A program made the position numbers and the translations under genes. The notes beneath the pieces were generated by a model. That model made no database searches, was not told where the DNA came from, and saw only the letters and a list, made by a program, of their open reading frames with translations. A stretch of DNA of 64,000 nucleotides, from NCBI GenBank assembly GCA_947472765.1, contig CANJCM010000002.1, positions 1 to 64,000 on the forward strand, read 5' to 3'. The DNA is from Opitutia bacterium (lineage in GTDB: Bacteria > Verrucomicrobiota > Verrucomicrobiia > Opitutales > Opitutaceae). How positions within the stretch are numbered: position 1 is the first letter of the stretch; each line of letters starts with the position of its first letter. Below are positions 1-10,382 of this stretch, piece by piece.

Positions 1-2
1 CC

Positions 3-665
3 TTGGAAAAAGTGAGTTCGACCCCGTCCATTGAAATCCTGTCGGGCCTGGGTCTGGAGTCGCTCGTTGGCGAACGGAGCTTTCAGCCGGACGCAGAGGG
101 CTCCCTGCACAGCCAGCTCGACGGCCGGGTCATTGCGGCCAGCCCGGAGATGCTGGGCAGCTTGCGACAAGTGCTCGAGGCCGAGCGGCCAGGCAGTTGG
201 GCTGCGGTGGTAAAGTCAGCGGGATCGTCCTGGGGGCGCAAATTCGCCGCCAGCCTCGACGCGCGCCTGACAACCATCAGCAAGCCGATCCTCAGTGAAC
301 TTCCGCTCGAGGCCTGCTTGGTCTTCCTCGAGCACCATTTTGGACGAAACGGCTTGGGCCGGCTGAAGCTCGACCTCGCCCGCGCCGCGGAGCACGGCCT
401 GGTCATTGCGACCCTCGATAACAGCATCTTTGCAGCACTGATGAAGGGCCAGCCGGGTTTTGCCGACCCGCTAGCCGCGGGAATCCTGCAGGGATTTTTC
501 GAACATATCAGCGGTCAGGGACTCGGCTGCGGGGAAATTGAATGCGCGGCCCAGGGCGCGGCTCGCTGCACTTTTGTCATTACCGCACCGGAGCGACTCG
601 AAGCCGTCGCCGACCTCGTGGGCGTCGAGACCGCCGCCGTCATCATCACCCGGATGTGCACGTAA
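3..665 (+). CDS. V4R (4-vinyl reductase-like) domain protein
   Basis: The ORF opens with TTG at the very edge of the window, so the N-terminus may be incomplete; a GTG follows three codons later. The C-terminal half (about residues 100-205) reads as a V4R small-molecule-binding domain, with a conserved hydrophobic/glycine run and the cysteine-containing 'GCGEIECAAQGAARCTF' segment near the end. That kind of Cys-rich turn is typical of V4R domains such as those in BchJ and XylR-type regulators. No DNA-binding or membrane segment is visible. The next gene starts 4 nt after the stop, so the two are probably co-transcribed. The ligand is unknown; a sensory or carrier role is inferred. Confidence 0.6.
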   Translation: MEKVSSTPSIEILSGLGLESLVGERSFQPDAEGSLHSQLDGRVIAASPEMLGSLRQVLEAERPGSWAAVVKSAGSSWGRKFAASLDARLTTISKPILSELPLEACLVFLEHHFGRNGLGRLKLDLARAAEHGLVIATLDNSIFAALMKGQPGFADPLAAGILQGFFEHISGQGLGCGEIECAAQGAARCTFVITAPERLEAVADLVGVETAAVIITRMCT

Positions 666-669
666 TCAC

Positions 670-1284
670 ATGAACGCACCTCGCATCACGTGCCTCTTCC
701 ATGACGCCACGACGGTAACGTCGTTCCTTCAGACCGTTGAAGGTCGGGCCTTCGGCGGAGATCTTTTGGTTGAGTGTTCCGCCGAGCCGGCTCTTGGCTT
801 TGTGCTGAACCTGGAGACGCCCGCGAACTACCCGGGCGTAGCTGGACTGCTCGGCGGCGTCGACCTCGGCACCCTCGCTCATCCGAGTGAGCACCTTCCC
901 GCACCCATCATTCTTGCGCCCGGCGGGAGAGTCTCGCGGGCGGCACTCCGGACGGCGCTCGCCCGATTGCAGCGGCCCGACGAACGGCTGTCCGCCATCA
1001 CCCTGCTCGTGCCTGTCGGCGAAGCGCGCAGCTTGGGCAGCGCACTCGCGGTGGCAGAACGGTTCGCCATCGCATGGGACACCTCCCTCAGCCCGCACGA
1101 GGAGTTGGTGGAATTCGCCCGCTGGCTGGCCACCGAGCGTCTCTGCGACGAAGACAGTCTGGCCGGACTCTTTCCGTATACGACGACCAAGCTCGAACCG
1201 GCTCACGCACAGCGACTGAAAGCCATGCTCGGTCCGCTGGCGCTCCGTGCGCCCACCGTGCGCGATACTATTACGTCGGCCTAG
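670..1284 (+). CDS. Hypothetical protein paired with V4R gene
   Basis: A 204-residue protein starting at the ATG four nucleotides after the V4R stop; the longer ORF in the track (from 538) only adds a frame overlapping the V4R gene. I do not recognise a family. It has no signal peptide or membrane helix. The middle alternates hydrophobic strands and helices (for example 'AITLLVPVGEARSLG'), suggesting an alpha/beta fold. The tight spacing suggests it works with the V4R protein. Its last 14 nt overlap the end of the convergent gene on the other strand. Confidence 0.6.
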   Translation: MNAPRITCLFHDATTVTSFLQTVEGRAFGGDLLVECSAEPALGFVLNLETPANYPGVAGLLGGVDLGTLAHPSEHLPAPIILAPGGRVSRAALRTALARLQRPDERLSAITLLVPVGEARSLGSALAVAERFAIAWDTSLSPHEELVEFARWLATERLCDEDSLAGLFPYTTTKLEPAHAQRLKAMLGPLALRAPTVRDTITSA

Positions 1285-1852
1285 GACCGCCCCGGCGCGC
1301 TTCGCGCCACAGCCAGCGGCGCAGCGCACGAAAGTCCTCCGGCAGGTAGACATCGCGGTGCCGATAAAATTCCTGCGCGTCGGCCCACCAGGCCTCCGCC
1401 AGAAACCTCTCGTGTTCGTCTCCGGCCAGCGCCACCCAGTGCGGGCAGTCGATGCAATGGGAGCCGCTCAAGCGGTCGCGAACCCGCGGAAGTTCCTGCC
1501 GGCGGCAACTGCCGTCAGCGATCCGCTGCCGAAATGAGTCCCGGCAGTCCTTGAACTCGGGATAGAAACACGCCTTCACCAACTGGCGCGCCGCCTCTCG
1601 CAGCAGGGCGGACTCCTCCGGGGCAACGACTCGCGCGACCAAGGGTCCGCACTCCGCTTCACTCATGCTGCCAGCCGTCCCGCGCTCATCGCCGGCCAGA
1701 GGGCGCGGCAAGCCCCGCTCAGTGACGAGAACATGCAGTCGCGCCGCGAATTCCGCTGCCACTGCCTCGCTGGGCGCCGGCTCTCCATGTTGCAAAAACC
1801 AGCGACGCAAAACCACGCCGATCAATTCCGAAAAACTCCCCGACTCGTCCAT
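1271..1852 (-). CDS. Hypothetical protein with C-terminal cysteine cluster
   Basis: I chose the ATG at 1852 (193 residues, 'MDESGSFSEL'); the ORF track extends to a TTG at 1933, adding a low-complexity basic stretch I consider less likely. The C-terminal third has several cysteines and aromatics ('SHCIDCPHWVAL', then 'AWWADAQEFYRHR'). A CxxC with further upstream cysteines could bind metal or form a redox pair, but no known family is recognised. There is no signal peptide. It converges on the V4R/unknown pair with a 14-nt overlap and is divergent from the MocR gene. Confidence 0.45.
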   Translation of the reverse strand: MDESGSFSELIGVVLRRWFLQHGEPAPSEAVAAEFAARLHVLVTERGLPRPLAGDERGTAGSMSEAECGPLVARVVAPEESALLREAARQLVKACFYPEFKDCRDSFRQRIADGSCRRQELPRVRDRLSGSHCIDCPHWVALAGDEHERFLAEAWWADAQEFYRHRDVYLPEDFRALRRWLWREARRGGPRPT

Positions 1853-2035
1853 GCGCGGAGCGGGCCGCAATCCGTCAGGACTGTCAACGCCCCGGGGCCG
1901 CCCGGCTTTCTCGCCCTCAACCTCGGACTCCAATTGTCATGGTCACAAATCACTCCATCCTCAAACTGTGCTGGTCGCAATGCCGGGGCGGTACGCCTGC
2001 CCGGCAGCCTTCGATTCCCGTATCCTACGCCTGTC

Positions 2036-3478
2036 ATGATTCAGACCGTCACCGCCCCCGCCCCGGCCCCACTCTATGTGGAGCTCGCCCGTTCGCTCGA
2101 ACAGTTGATTGAACAAGGCACGCTCCGCCCCGGTCACCGCCTGCCGTCAGTCCGCCGGATGTCGCTGCAGCGGGTGGTGAGCATTTCCACGGTGCTGCAG
2201 GCCTACACGCTGCTTGAAAACCGTGGCTGGATCGAGGCGCGCCCCCAATCGGGATATTATGTCCGGCCGCGCCTGCCCACACACACGCCGGAGCCGCGGA
2301 TGGCGCGGCCGATGGCCAAGCCGAGTTACGTCGGGGTCAAGGACCTGACCGCGGAGGTGCTCTCCCTCGCGGTCGATCCCAAGTACGTGCCGCTCGGCGC
2401 CGCCTGCCCTGATCACAGTTTATTCCCCACCAAGAAGCTCGCCCGCATCCTTGCGGCCGTCGGCCGGAACGATCCCGCCTTGCTCGGGAGGTATGCGATG
2501 AGCCTCGCGTACGATCCGCTGGCCCGGGAGATCGCCCGCCGCTATCTGCAGGCAGGCTGTCCCCTCGCCCATGACGAACTGGTGGTCACAATCGGATGCA
2601 CGGAGGCGATCAATTTGTCGCTCCGCGCGGTCACGAAGCCGGGCGACGCCGTGGCGATCGAGACGCCGGCCTACTTTGGGTTTCTCGAGGCGATTCAGAG
2701 CCTCGGTTTGCGTGCGATCGAGGTGCCGACCGATCCGCGGACCGGCATGTGCCTCGAGGCGACCCGCGACGCTCTGGCGAACAACGACGTCAAGGCGGTG
2801 ATCGTGATGCCGAGCTATTCCAACCCGCTCGGCTCGTGCATGCCCGACGAGAAGAAGGCCAGGTTCTACCAACTCCTGACGGAGTTCGACGTCCCCGCCA
2901 TCGAGGACGATGTCTACGGCGATCTCCACTTCGGTGAAAGACGGCCGAAGCCGCTCAAGGCCTGGGACACCGACGGCCGCGTCATCCTCTGCAGCTCGTT
3001 CGGCAAGACCCTCGCGCCCTCGCTTCGTGTGGGCTGGTGTGCGCCGGGACGTTACCTCGAGCGGGTGCGGCGGCTGAAGTTCACGAACACGCTCGGCACG
3101 CCTGTGGTCCTGCAAAAGACGGTTTCTGATTTCCTCCGCAACGGCGGCTACGATCATCACCTCCGGTCAATTCGGCGCGCCTACCATCACCAACTCCACC
3201 TCTTCGCGCAGGCGATTCTACGTCACTTCCCGGCAGGCACGCGGCTCAGCCGGCCCGAGGGCGGTTTCGTCCTCTGGGTGGAGATGCCCGCGGGCGTGGA
3301 CACGCTTCGCCTCCACCGCGAAGCGCTGAAGCATCACATCAACACGGCTCCAGGCCCGCTCTTCTCCGTGAAGGACCGGTACAGGAATTGCCTGCGGATG
3401 AACTGCGGCGTGCTCTGGACTGAAACCACCGAGGCCGCCGTGCGCACGCTGGGAGAATTGGCCAAACGGCAGCTCTGA
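2036..3478 (+). CDS. MocR/PdxR-type GntR regulator with aminotransferase domain
   Basis: A 480-residue two-domain regulator. Residues about 12-78 form a GntR winged helix ('GTLRPGHRLPSVRRMS', 'QSGYYV'). Residues about 110-478 form a fold-type I PLP aminotransferase domain, with Lys324 in 'SSFGKTLAPSLRVGW' as the expected PLP-binding lysine. Proteins of this architecture sense PLP or amino-compound adducts and control nearby metabolic genes. The ATG at 2036 gives the usual short N-terminal arm; the track's 581-residue version runs antisense through the neighbouring gene. It is convergent with the MHS transporter 43 nt away. The target is unknown; a transporter/regulator relationship is only an inference from position. 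Confidence 0.85.
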   Translation: MIQTVTAPAPAPLYVELARSLEQLIEQGTLRPGHRLPSVRRMSLQRVVSISTVLQAYTLLENRGWIEARPQSGYYVRPRLPTHTPEPRMARPMAKPSYVGVKDLTAEVLSLAVDPKYVPLGAACPDHSLFPTKKLARILAAVGRNDPALLGRYAMSLAYDPLAREIARRYLQAGCPLAHDELVVTIGCTEAINLSLRAVTKPGDAVAIETPAYFGFLEAIQSLGLRAIEVPTDPRTGMCLEATRDALANNDVKAVIVMPSYSNPLGSCMPDEKKARFYQLLTEFDVPAIEDDVYGDLHFGERRPKPLKAWDTDGRVILCSSFGKTLAPSLRVGWCAPGRYLERVRRLKFTNTLGTPVVLQKTVSDFLRNGGYDHHLRSIRRAYHHQLHLFAQAILRHFPAGTRLSRPEGGFVLWVEMPAGVDTLRLHREALKHHINTAPGPLFSVKDRYRNCLRMNCGVLWTETTEAAVRTLGELAKRQL

Positions 3479-3520
3479 CGTGAGGCTGGTGGCTAGCTGA
3501 AATCAGGACGTGATCTGGGC

Positions 3521-5155
3521 TTAGGCGCTCAGATCACGATCCTTTGTTTCCGGCAGCAGGAGCAGGCCGACGATCAGGGACATGGCCGCGATCGCAATCG
3601 GGTACCACAAGCCGGCGTAGATATCGCCGGTGAAGACCACGATGCTCGCTGCGATCAACGGCAGGAAACCGCCAAACCAACCGTTGCCGATGTGGTACGG
3701 CAGCGACATCGAGGTGTAGCGAATCCGGGTGGGAAAGAGCTCCACAAGGAACGCGGCGATCGGACCGTAAACCATCGTGACGTAGAGCATCAGGATGCTC
3801 AGGAGTGTGATCACGACCGGCTTGTTGACCCTGGCGGGGTCGGCGGCGCGCGGATAACCTGCCGGCGCCAGGGCGCTCTCGTAGGCTTGCTGGCTGAATC
3901 CTGTCACCGGAGTGGCTCCAACCGTCAGCACGAGCGGGCCCTCCGCACGGGCGGGAGCGAGCGCGAAGGGGATGCCGCGAGCGTTGAGGAAATTCCGCGC
4001 GAGATCGGTCTGCGTAGCATCCTTCTTGAGGCCGATGATTTTTCCGGCGGCATCAATGATCGCCTCGATCGTCACGGCCACCGCGCCCCGATGTTCAGTC
4101 GTATGGAGCACGACCGGCGTCGTGGACATGGCGTCGGCGAGGGCCGGGTTAACCGCCCGCGTGAGTCCCTTGAAGATGGGCTGATAGGTCAGCACCGCGA
4201 GCAGGCAGCCGGTCATCATGATACCCTTGCGGCCAATTCGATCCGAGAGCCGGCCAAAGATCACGAAAAACGGCGTCCCAATGAGCAGCCCAATCGCGAC
4301 GAAAATGTAGGCGTTGACGTAGTCGAGCTTCAGCGTGGTCGTCAGAAAATAGAGGGCGTAGAACTGCCCCGCATACCACACGACCCCCTGCCCCGCGGTG
4401 GCGCCAAAGATCGCCTTGAGCACCACCTTGGCATTGCCCCATTCGGCGAAGCTCTCGGTCAGCGGCGCCTTCGACGTCTTCCCCTGCGCCTTCATTTCGG
4501 CAAACACGGGTGACTCGTGCAGCTTCATCCGGATGTAGATCGAGACGCCGAGCAGTAGAATTGAGACGAGGAAGGGAATGCGCCAACCCCAGGAGGCGAA
4601 GCTTTCCGGCGACATCAGCTGCCGCACTCCGAGAATGACCGCGAGCGAGAGGAAAAAGCCCAAGGTGGCCGTGGTCTGAATCCAACTCGTGAACGCCCCG
4701 CGCTTCCCAGGCGGGGCGTGCTCGGCCACATAGGTCGCAGCCCCGCCGTATTCACCGCCAAGGGCGAGGCCCTGCGCGAGCCGCAGGAACACCAGAATCA
4801 CCGGGGCCCAAAAGCCAATGGTCGCATACGTCGGCAGTATGCCGACCAGCGCCGTGGACAAACCCATCACGACGATCGTAACGAGGAAGGTGTACTTCCG
4901 GCCGACGAGATCTCCCAGCCGGCCGAAGACCAGGGCGCCGAACGGTCGCACGGAGAATCCCACTCCGAAGAGAGCGAGGCTCGAGAGAAATGCGGCGGTT
5001 TCGTTTTCCGGCGGAAAGAAGAGCTTCCCGAAAAACGTCGCGAGCGTGCCGTAGATGTAGAAGTCGTACCACTCGAACACGGTCCCGAGCGAGGACGCGA
5101 AAATGACGAGCTTGTGCTTGCGGTCGAGTGCCGCGCTATCCGGGTGGTTTGCCAT
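3521..5155 (-). CDS. MFS transporter, metabolite:H+ symporter (MHS) family
   Basis: A 544-residue inner-membrane transporter starting at 'MANHPDSAAL'; the track's start 48 nt upstream is less likely. The N-terminal half carries MHS landmarks: 'TVFEWYDFYIYG' in TM1, 'RPFGALVFGRLGDLVGRK' in loop 2-3 and 'RLAQGLALGGEYGGAATY' near TM4. The family is usually 430-450 residues. This protein is about 100 residues longer because of a hydrophilic alpha/beta-looking insert (about residues 330-435) between TM8 and TM9. Loop 'FPTRIRYTSMSLPYHIGNG' and the C-terminal 'LLLPETKDRDL' also fit. The gpsA gene lies 71 nt upstream on the same strand. The substrate (dicarboxylate, betaine or similar) cannot be told. 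Confidence 0.85.
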   Translation of the reverse strand: MANHPDSAALDRKHKLVIFASSLGTVFEWYDFYIYGTLATFFGKLFFPPENETAAFLSSLALFGVGFSVRPFGALVFGRLGDLVGRKYTFLVTIVVMGLSTALVGILPTYATIGFWAPVILVFLRLAQGLALGGEYGGAATYVAEHAPPGKRGAFTSWIQTTATLGFFLSLAVILGVRQLMSPESFASWGWRIPFLVSILLLGVSIYIRMKLHESPVFAEMKAQGKTSKAPLTESFAEWGNAKVVLKAIFGATAGQGVVWYAGQFYALYFLTTTLKLDYVNAYIFVAIGLLIGTPFFVIFGRLSDRIGRKGIMMTGCLLAVLTYQPIFKGLTRAVNPALADAMSTTPVVLHTTEHRGAVAVTIEAIIDAAGKIIGLKKDATQTDLARNFLNARGIPFALAPARAEGPLVLTVGATPVTGFSQQAYESALAPAGYPRAADPARVNKPVVITLLSILMLYVTMVYGPIAAFLVELFPTRIRYTSMSLPYHIGNGWFGGFLPLIAASIVVFTGDIYAGLWYPIAIAAMSLIVGLLLLPETKDRDLSA

Positions 5156-5226
5156 GGAAGGGGTAAGGAGGTGGCAGTCAAAAGCCGGGCCGATGAGGTG
5201 CAAGCCCCGCCTGCCGGAGGGCGGAT

Positions 5227-6225
5227 TTACTCGCGCTTCAGACCGCGGGTCATGAGGGCCTTCAGCGCTTCCTCCGGCGCCTTCCCCTCGAACAGGATGG
5301 CGTGGACCTCGCGCAGGATGGGCGCGTCGAGCCCGCGTTCGGCGCAGAGTCCGGCGAACGACTGGGCTGTCTTGTAACCTTCGACGACGGTCTTTCGATT
5401 CGTGATCAGTTCGGCGACTTTCCTCCCCTGTCCGATTTGACGGCCGAAGTCATGGTTGCGACTCCAGTCACCGTAACACGTCGCCACGAGGTCGCCGAAT
5501 CCGCTGAGTCCGTAAAATGTCTCGGTCCGCGCCCCCAACGCCACGCCCACCCGCACCATTTCCGCCAATGCCCGTGTGAGCATCGCCGCCTTGATGTTGT
5601 CGCCGAGTTGCAGTCCATCACAGCACCCGGCGGCGATGGCATAAATGTTCTTGAGGCAGCCGCCAAATTCGGCGCCCGCCAGATCGTCACTCGTGTAGAT
5701 GCGGAGGGTCGAACCGCTGATCTCCGCCTGCACTTCGCCCGCGAACAACGGGAGGGGCGACGCCGCCAGGACCAACGCCGCCGGCTTCCCGAGCGCGACT
5801 TCGCGGGCATTCGTCGGCCCGGTTAGCGTGCCGACGGGAAAGCCGGGAAGGAGGCCGGCGACGATTTCCGCGGGTCGCAGGTGGGTGCCGGCTTCGAGCC
5901 CCTTCGAAAGACTGACAATGAAACGGACGGCGGGCGTGGCAGGCAGGGCCCCGCGGATCCGCGCACATGTTTCCCGCAACGCCTGGGCCGGGCAGGCCAG
6001 CACGATGACCTCGGCGTTGCGCAGCGCGTGGGCGAGATCGGGCGTCACCACCACGGCGGGCGGCAACGCGATCCCAGGAAGGTATTCGGCGTTCTCACGG
6101 GCGGCCGCCAACTGGTGAGCGTGTTCCGTCCGCCGGGGTACAAGAGCCACCGTCCCGCCGACGCGCGCGAGATGCACGGCAAAGGCCGTCCCCCAAGCCC
6201 CACCGCCAACGACGACGAAATTCAT
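5227..6225 (-). CDS. gpsA: Glycerol-3-phosphate dehydrogenase [NAD(P)+]
   Basis: A 332-residue cytosolic enzyme that reduces dihydroxyacetone phosphate to sn-glycerol 3-phosphate for phospholipid synthesis. The start 'MNFVVVGGGAWGTAFAVHLA' places the Rossmann GxGxxG at the extreme N-terminus as in the family; the 24 residues the track adds upstream are not conserved-looking. The substrate-domain motifs 'FIVSLSKGLE', 'LTGPTNAREVALGKP' and 'GCLKNIYAIAAGCCDGL' (with the catalytic lysine) are intact, as is 'GLSGFGDLVATCYGDWSRN'. Length is normal for GpsA. Confidence 0.96.
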   Translation of the reverse strand: MNFVVVGGGAWGTAFAVHLARVGGTVALVPRRTEHAHQLAAARENAEYLPGIALPPAVVVTPDLAHALRNAEVIVLACPAQALRETCARIRGALPATPAVRFIVSLSKGLEAGTHLRPAEIVAGLLPGFPVGTLTGPTNAREVALGKPAALVLAASPLPLFAGEVQAEISGSTLRIYTSDDLAGAEFGGCLKNIYAIAAGCCDGLQLGDNIKAAMLTRALAEMVRVGVALGARTETFYGLSGFGDLVATCYGDWSRNHDFGRQIGQGRKVAELITNRKTVVEGYKTAQSFAGLCAERGLDAPILREVHAILFEGKAPEEALKALMTRGLKRE

Positions 6226-6492
6226 GCGCGGATAGAACCAGAAATGATCACCGAGGGAACCCCGGAAATCCGCGCTCGCAGATCCGATTACTGGCATGAG
6301 GCGCGATCACGTCGGATAAAATCGCGTCAAATTACAAGATTGGCGGGATTGGACTTGAAAGAACGGATCCGAATTTCGACTCAATACCGTGTGCTTCGCG
6401 TCCTGCTCCATGCCTGCCATCGCCCCGCCGTCCGACTCGGACTGCGCCGCGATCCGCGGGGTCGGTTCCGGGACCCGCAATTCGTCAGCTTC

Positions 6493-6645
6493 ATGGCCCA
6501 CAGCAACCGCAAGAAGCTCGCTCCGGACCTGCATGATCTGGTGCTGCGCAGCCGAAAGCTGACGCGCACGCTGCTGAAGTTCGGACTCGCGGGCGGTGCC
6601 GCCTGGGTCGCCTTGGAAAGCGCCCGCGCGCTCGCGGTATTCTGA
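6493..6645 (+). CDS. Possible small membrane-associated protein (50 aa)
   Basis: The last 50 codons of a longer ORF that otherwise lies antisense to gpsA. From the ATG at 6493 it encodes a basic, helical N-terminus ('MAHSNRKKLAPDLHDL') followed by one short hydrophobic stretch ('LKFGLAGGAAWVALESARALAVF'). The pattern looks like a small tail-anchored protein. It converges on sdhB 36 nt away. No family is recognised and a competing reverse ORF exists, so this is tentative. Confidence 0.3.
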   Translation: MAHSNRKKLAPDLHDLVLRSRKLTRTLLKFGLAGGAAWVALESARALAVF

Positions 6646-6681
6646 CGGCTGGCGGGGCCGGCTGATGCCAGCCAGCACCAC

Positions 6682-7494
6682 TCAGGCCGCTCCGCCGCTG
6701 GCTCCAGCCGACTCCGGCTTGAAGGAGGTGCGGAAGGAAGCGGTCAGGAAATCGCGGTTCATCCGCGCGATGAAATCGTGCGAAATCAACTTGGGGCACG
6801 CCGCGCTGCACTCGTAATAGTTGGTGCAGTTGCCAAAGCCGAGTTCGTCCATCGTCCCGACCATCGCCAGGACTCGCCGATCGCGCTCGGCCTGACCCTG
6901 CGGCATCAGGCCGAGGTGCGAAACTTTGGCCGCCACGAAGAGCATCGCGCTGGCGTTCTTGCAGGCAGCGACGCAGGCGCCACAGCCGATGCAGGTGGCG
7001 GCATCCATGGCCAGATCCGCATCGGGCTTCGGCACCGGCATTCCATTTGCCTCCGGGGCCGAACCGGCCCGCACCGTGATGAAACCGCCGGCACTCTGAA
7101 TCTTGTCGAAGGCGCTGCGATCCGTGATCAAGTCCTTCACCACCGGAAAGGCCGCCGCGCGGAACGGTTCGACAGTAACCACGTCGCCGTCGCGGAACGC
7201 CCGCATGTAGATCTGGCACGTCGCAACCCCTTTGCCCGGTCCATGGGGCTTGCCGTTAATCGTGCAGGAACACGTTCCGCAGATGCCTTCGCGGCAGTCG
7301 TGGGCGAACGCAATTGGATCCTCGCCCTTCCCGGTGAGCTGGTCGTTCACCACATCGAGCATCTCGAGGAACGACATGTTCGGACTCAGATCTTTGGCCT
7401 GATATTCGACGAACTTGCCCGGCTGGCGGGCATCAGCCTGACGCCAGACCCGGAGAGTGATGCTGAGGGGCTGGGTGGTGTTGGCGGCGACCAT
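6682..7494 (-). CDS. sdhB: Succinate dehydrogenase iron-sulfur subunit
   Basis: A 270-residue electron-transfer subunit of complex II. The N-terminal [2Fe-2S] ferredoxin domain shows '[11 protein letters not shown]' with a downstream Cys ('GVATCQIY'). The C-terminal domain has '[12 protein letters not shown]' for the [4Fe-4S] cluster and '[13 protein letters not shown]' for the [3Fe-4S] cluster and quinone site. It is the last gene of sdhC-sdhA-sdhB, 39 nt after sdhA. The start ATG is preceded by a pyrimidine tract (CCCCTTCTTTCC) with no purine-rich ribosome binding site. The gene order and subunit sizes match the Bacteroidetes/B. subtilis-like type E/B complex II. Confidence 0.96.
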   Translation of the reverse strand: MVAANTTQPLSITLRVWRQADARQPGKFVEYQAKDLSPNMSFLEMLDVVNDQLTGKGEDPIAFAHDCREGICGTCSCTINGKPHGPGKGVATCQIYMRAFRDGDVVTVEPFRAAAFPVVKDLITDRSAFDKIQSAGGFITVRAGSAPEANGMPVPKPDADLAMDAATCIGCGACVAACKNASAMLFVAAKVSHLGLMPQGQAERDRRVLAMVGTMDELGFGNCTNYYECSAACPKLISHDFIARMNRDFLTASFRTSFKPESAGASGGAA

Positions 7495-7533
7495 GGAAAG
7501 AAGGGGACGAATGGAAACGACGGTGACGGGGCG

Positions 7534-9456
<1,923 letters not shown>

Positions 9457-9488
9457 GGGACGAAACGACGCGGATGAATGGATTTCGC

Positions 9489-10259
9489 TCAGCGGCCGGA
9501 AACGGCGACGCGGGCAGTGTGCGGGCGAAGCGAGCCGATCAGAACGGCCCCGGGAATCGCGAGATTCCCGAGAAAATAAACGAGGCAGAAGAGCACCGTG
9601 ACTTTCCGCAGGCAGCCCGACCAGCGGCTGGAACGAAGTCCGAAGGTCTGGAAGAGACTGTCGAAACCGTGGAGCAGGTGAAAACTCAGGAGACCGACCG
9701 CGACGATATAGAACAGGGAAACGACCGGGCTCTGAAATCCAAGGATCACCATCTCGTGCACATCATGCACCTCGGCGCCCGCCTTCACGACCGGCATTCC
9801 GGCGAAGCGGTAGTCGTTCTGCATCGTGTAGAGCTCGAGGTTGTCCTTGTAGCTTTCCCGGGACACCGCCCCCCACGTGAAGTGCGCGAGGTGATACAGC
9901 ACGAACGCGAGCACGACATACCCGGTCAGCCGCATGCTTCGCGACGCGAGCGTGGCTCGAATCGTGTACTTCACACCGTAGGGTTCCGGCCCGCGCGCGC
10001 GGTTGTTTTCCAAAGTGAGGGCGGTGGCAGCCCAGATGTGAATCACGACGCTGACGATCAGGACGAGCCGGGCGACCCAAAGCCAAGGGCCCAGCTGGCG
10101 GAGAAACTGGGCGTAGCCGTTGAGGTGATCCGGATCCTGAAAGACCTGAAGATTACCCACCAAGTGACCGATGACAAAGCCGATCAAGATCAAGCCCGTG
10201 ACCGCCATCAAAATCTTCCGACCGATGGAGGAGCGGAAGAATAAGCCAAATAGATGCAT
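9489..10259 (-). CDS. sdhC: Succinate dehydrogenase cytochrome b subunit
   Basis: A 256-residue membrane anchor and heme b subunit of complex II. Five hydrophobic segments are visible: '[22 protein letters not shown]', '[19 protein letters not shown]', the '[17 protein letters not shown]' helix, '[21 protein letters not shown]' and '[18 protein letters not shown]'. Histidines within them (GHLVGN, VIHIWA, LYHLAHF, SFHLLHG) are the heme-ligand candidates. A single long SdhC with no SdhD is typical of the Bacteroidetes/Bacillus-like class. It is the first gene of the operon; the promoter should lie in the 120-nt AT-richer gap up to 10382. Confidence 0.93.
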   Translation of the reverse strand: MHLFGLFFRSSIGRKILMAVTGLILIGFVIGHLVGNLQVFQDPDHLNGYAQFLRQLGPWLWVARLVLIVSVVIHIWAATALTLENNRARGPEPYGVKYTIRATLASRSMRLTGYVVLAFVLYHLAHFTWGAVSRESYKDNLELYTMQNDYRFAGMPVVKAGAEVHDVHEMVILGFQSPVVSLFYIVAVGLLSFHLLHGFDSLFQTFGLRSSRWSGCLRKVTVLFCLVYFLGNLAIPGAVLIGSLRPHTARVAVSGR

Positions 10260-10382
10260 CGAGGTCCGCCGTTAGGGTGAAAGGAAACCGCGCAAAAAGT
10301 CGGGGAGCACCAAGGCGAAGTAAAGGCGCGTGCTCGCCCTTGGATGCTTATTAGCGAACCTAACCTTTTTCAGAAGCGCGCG

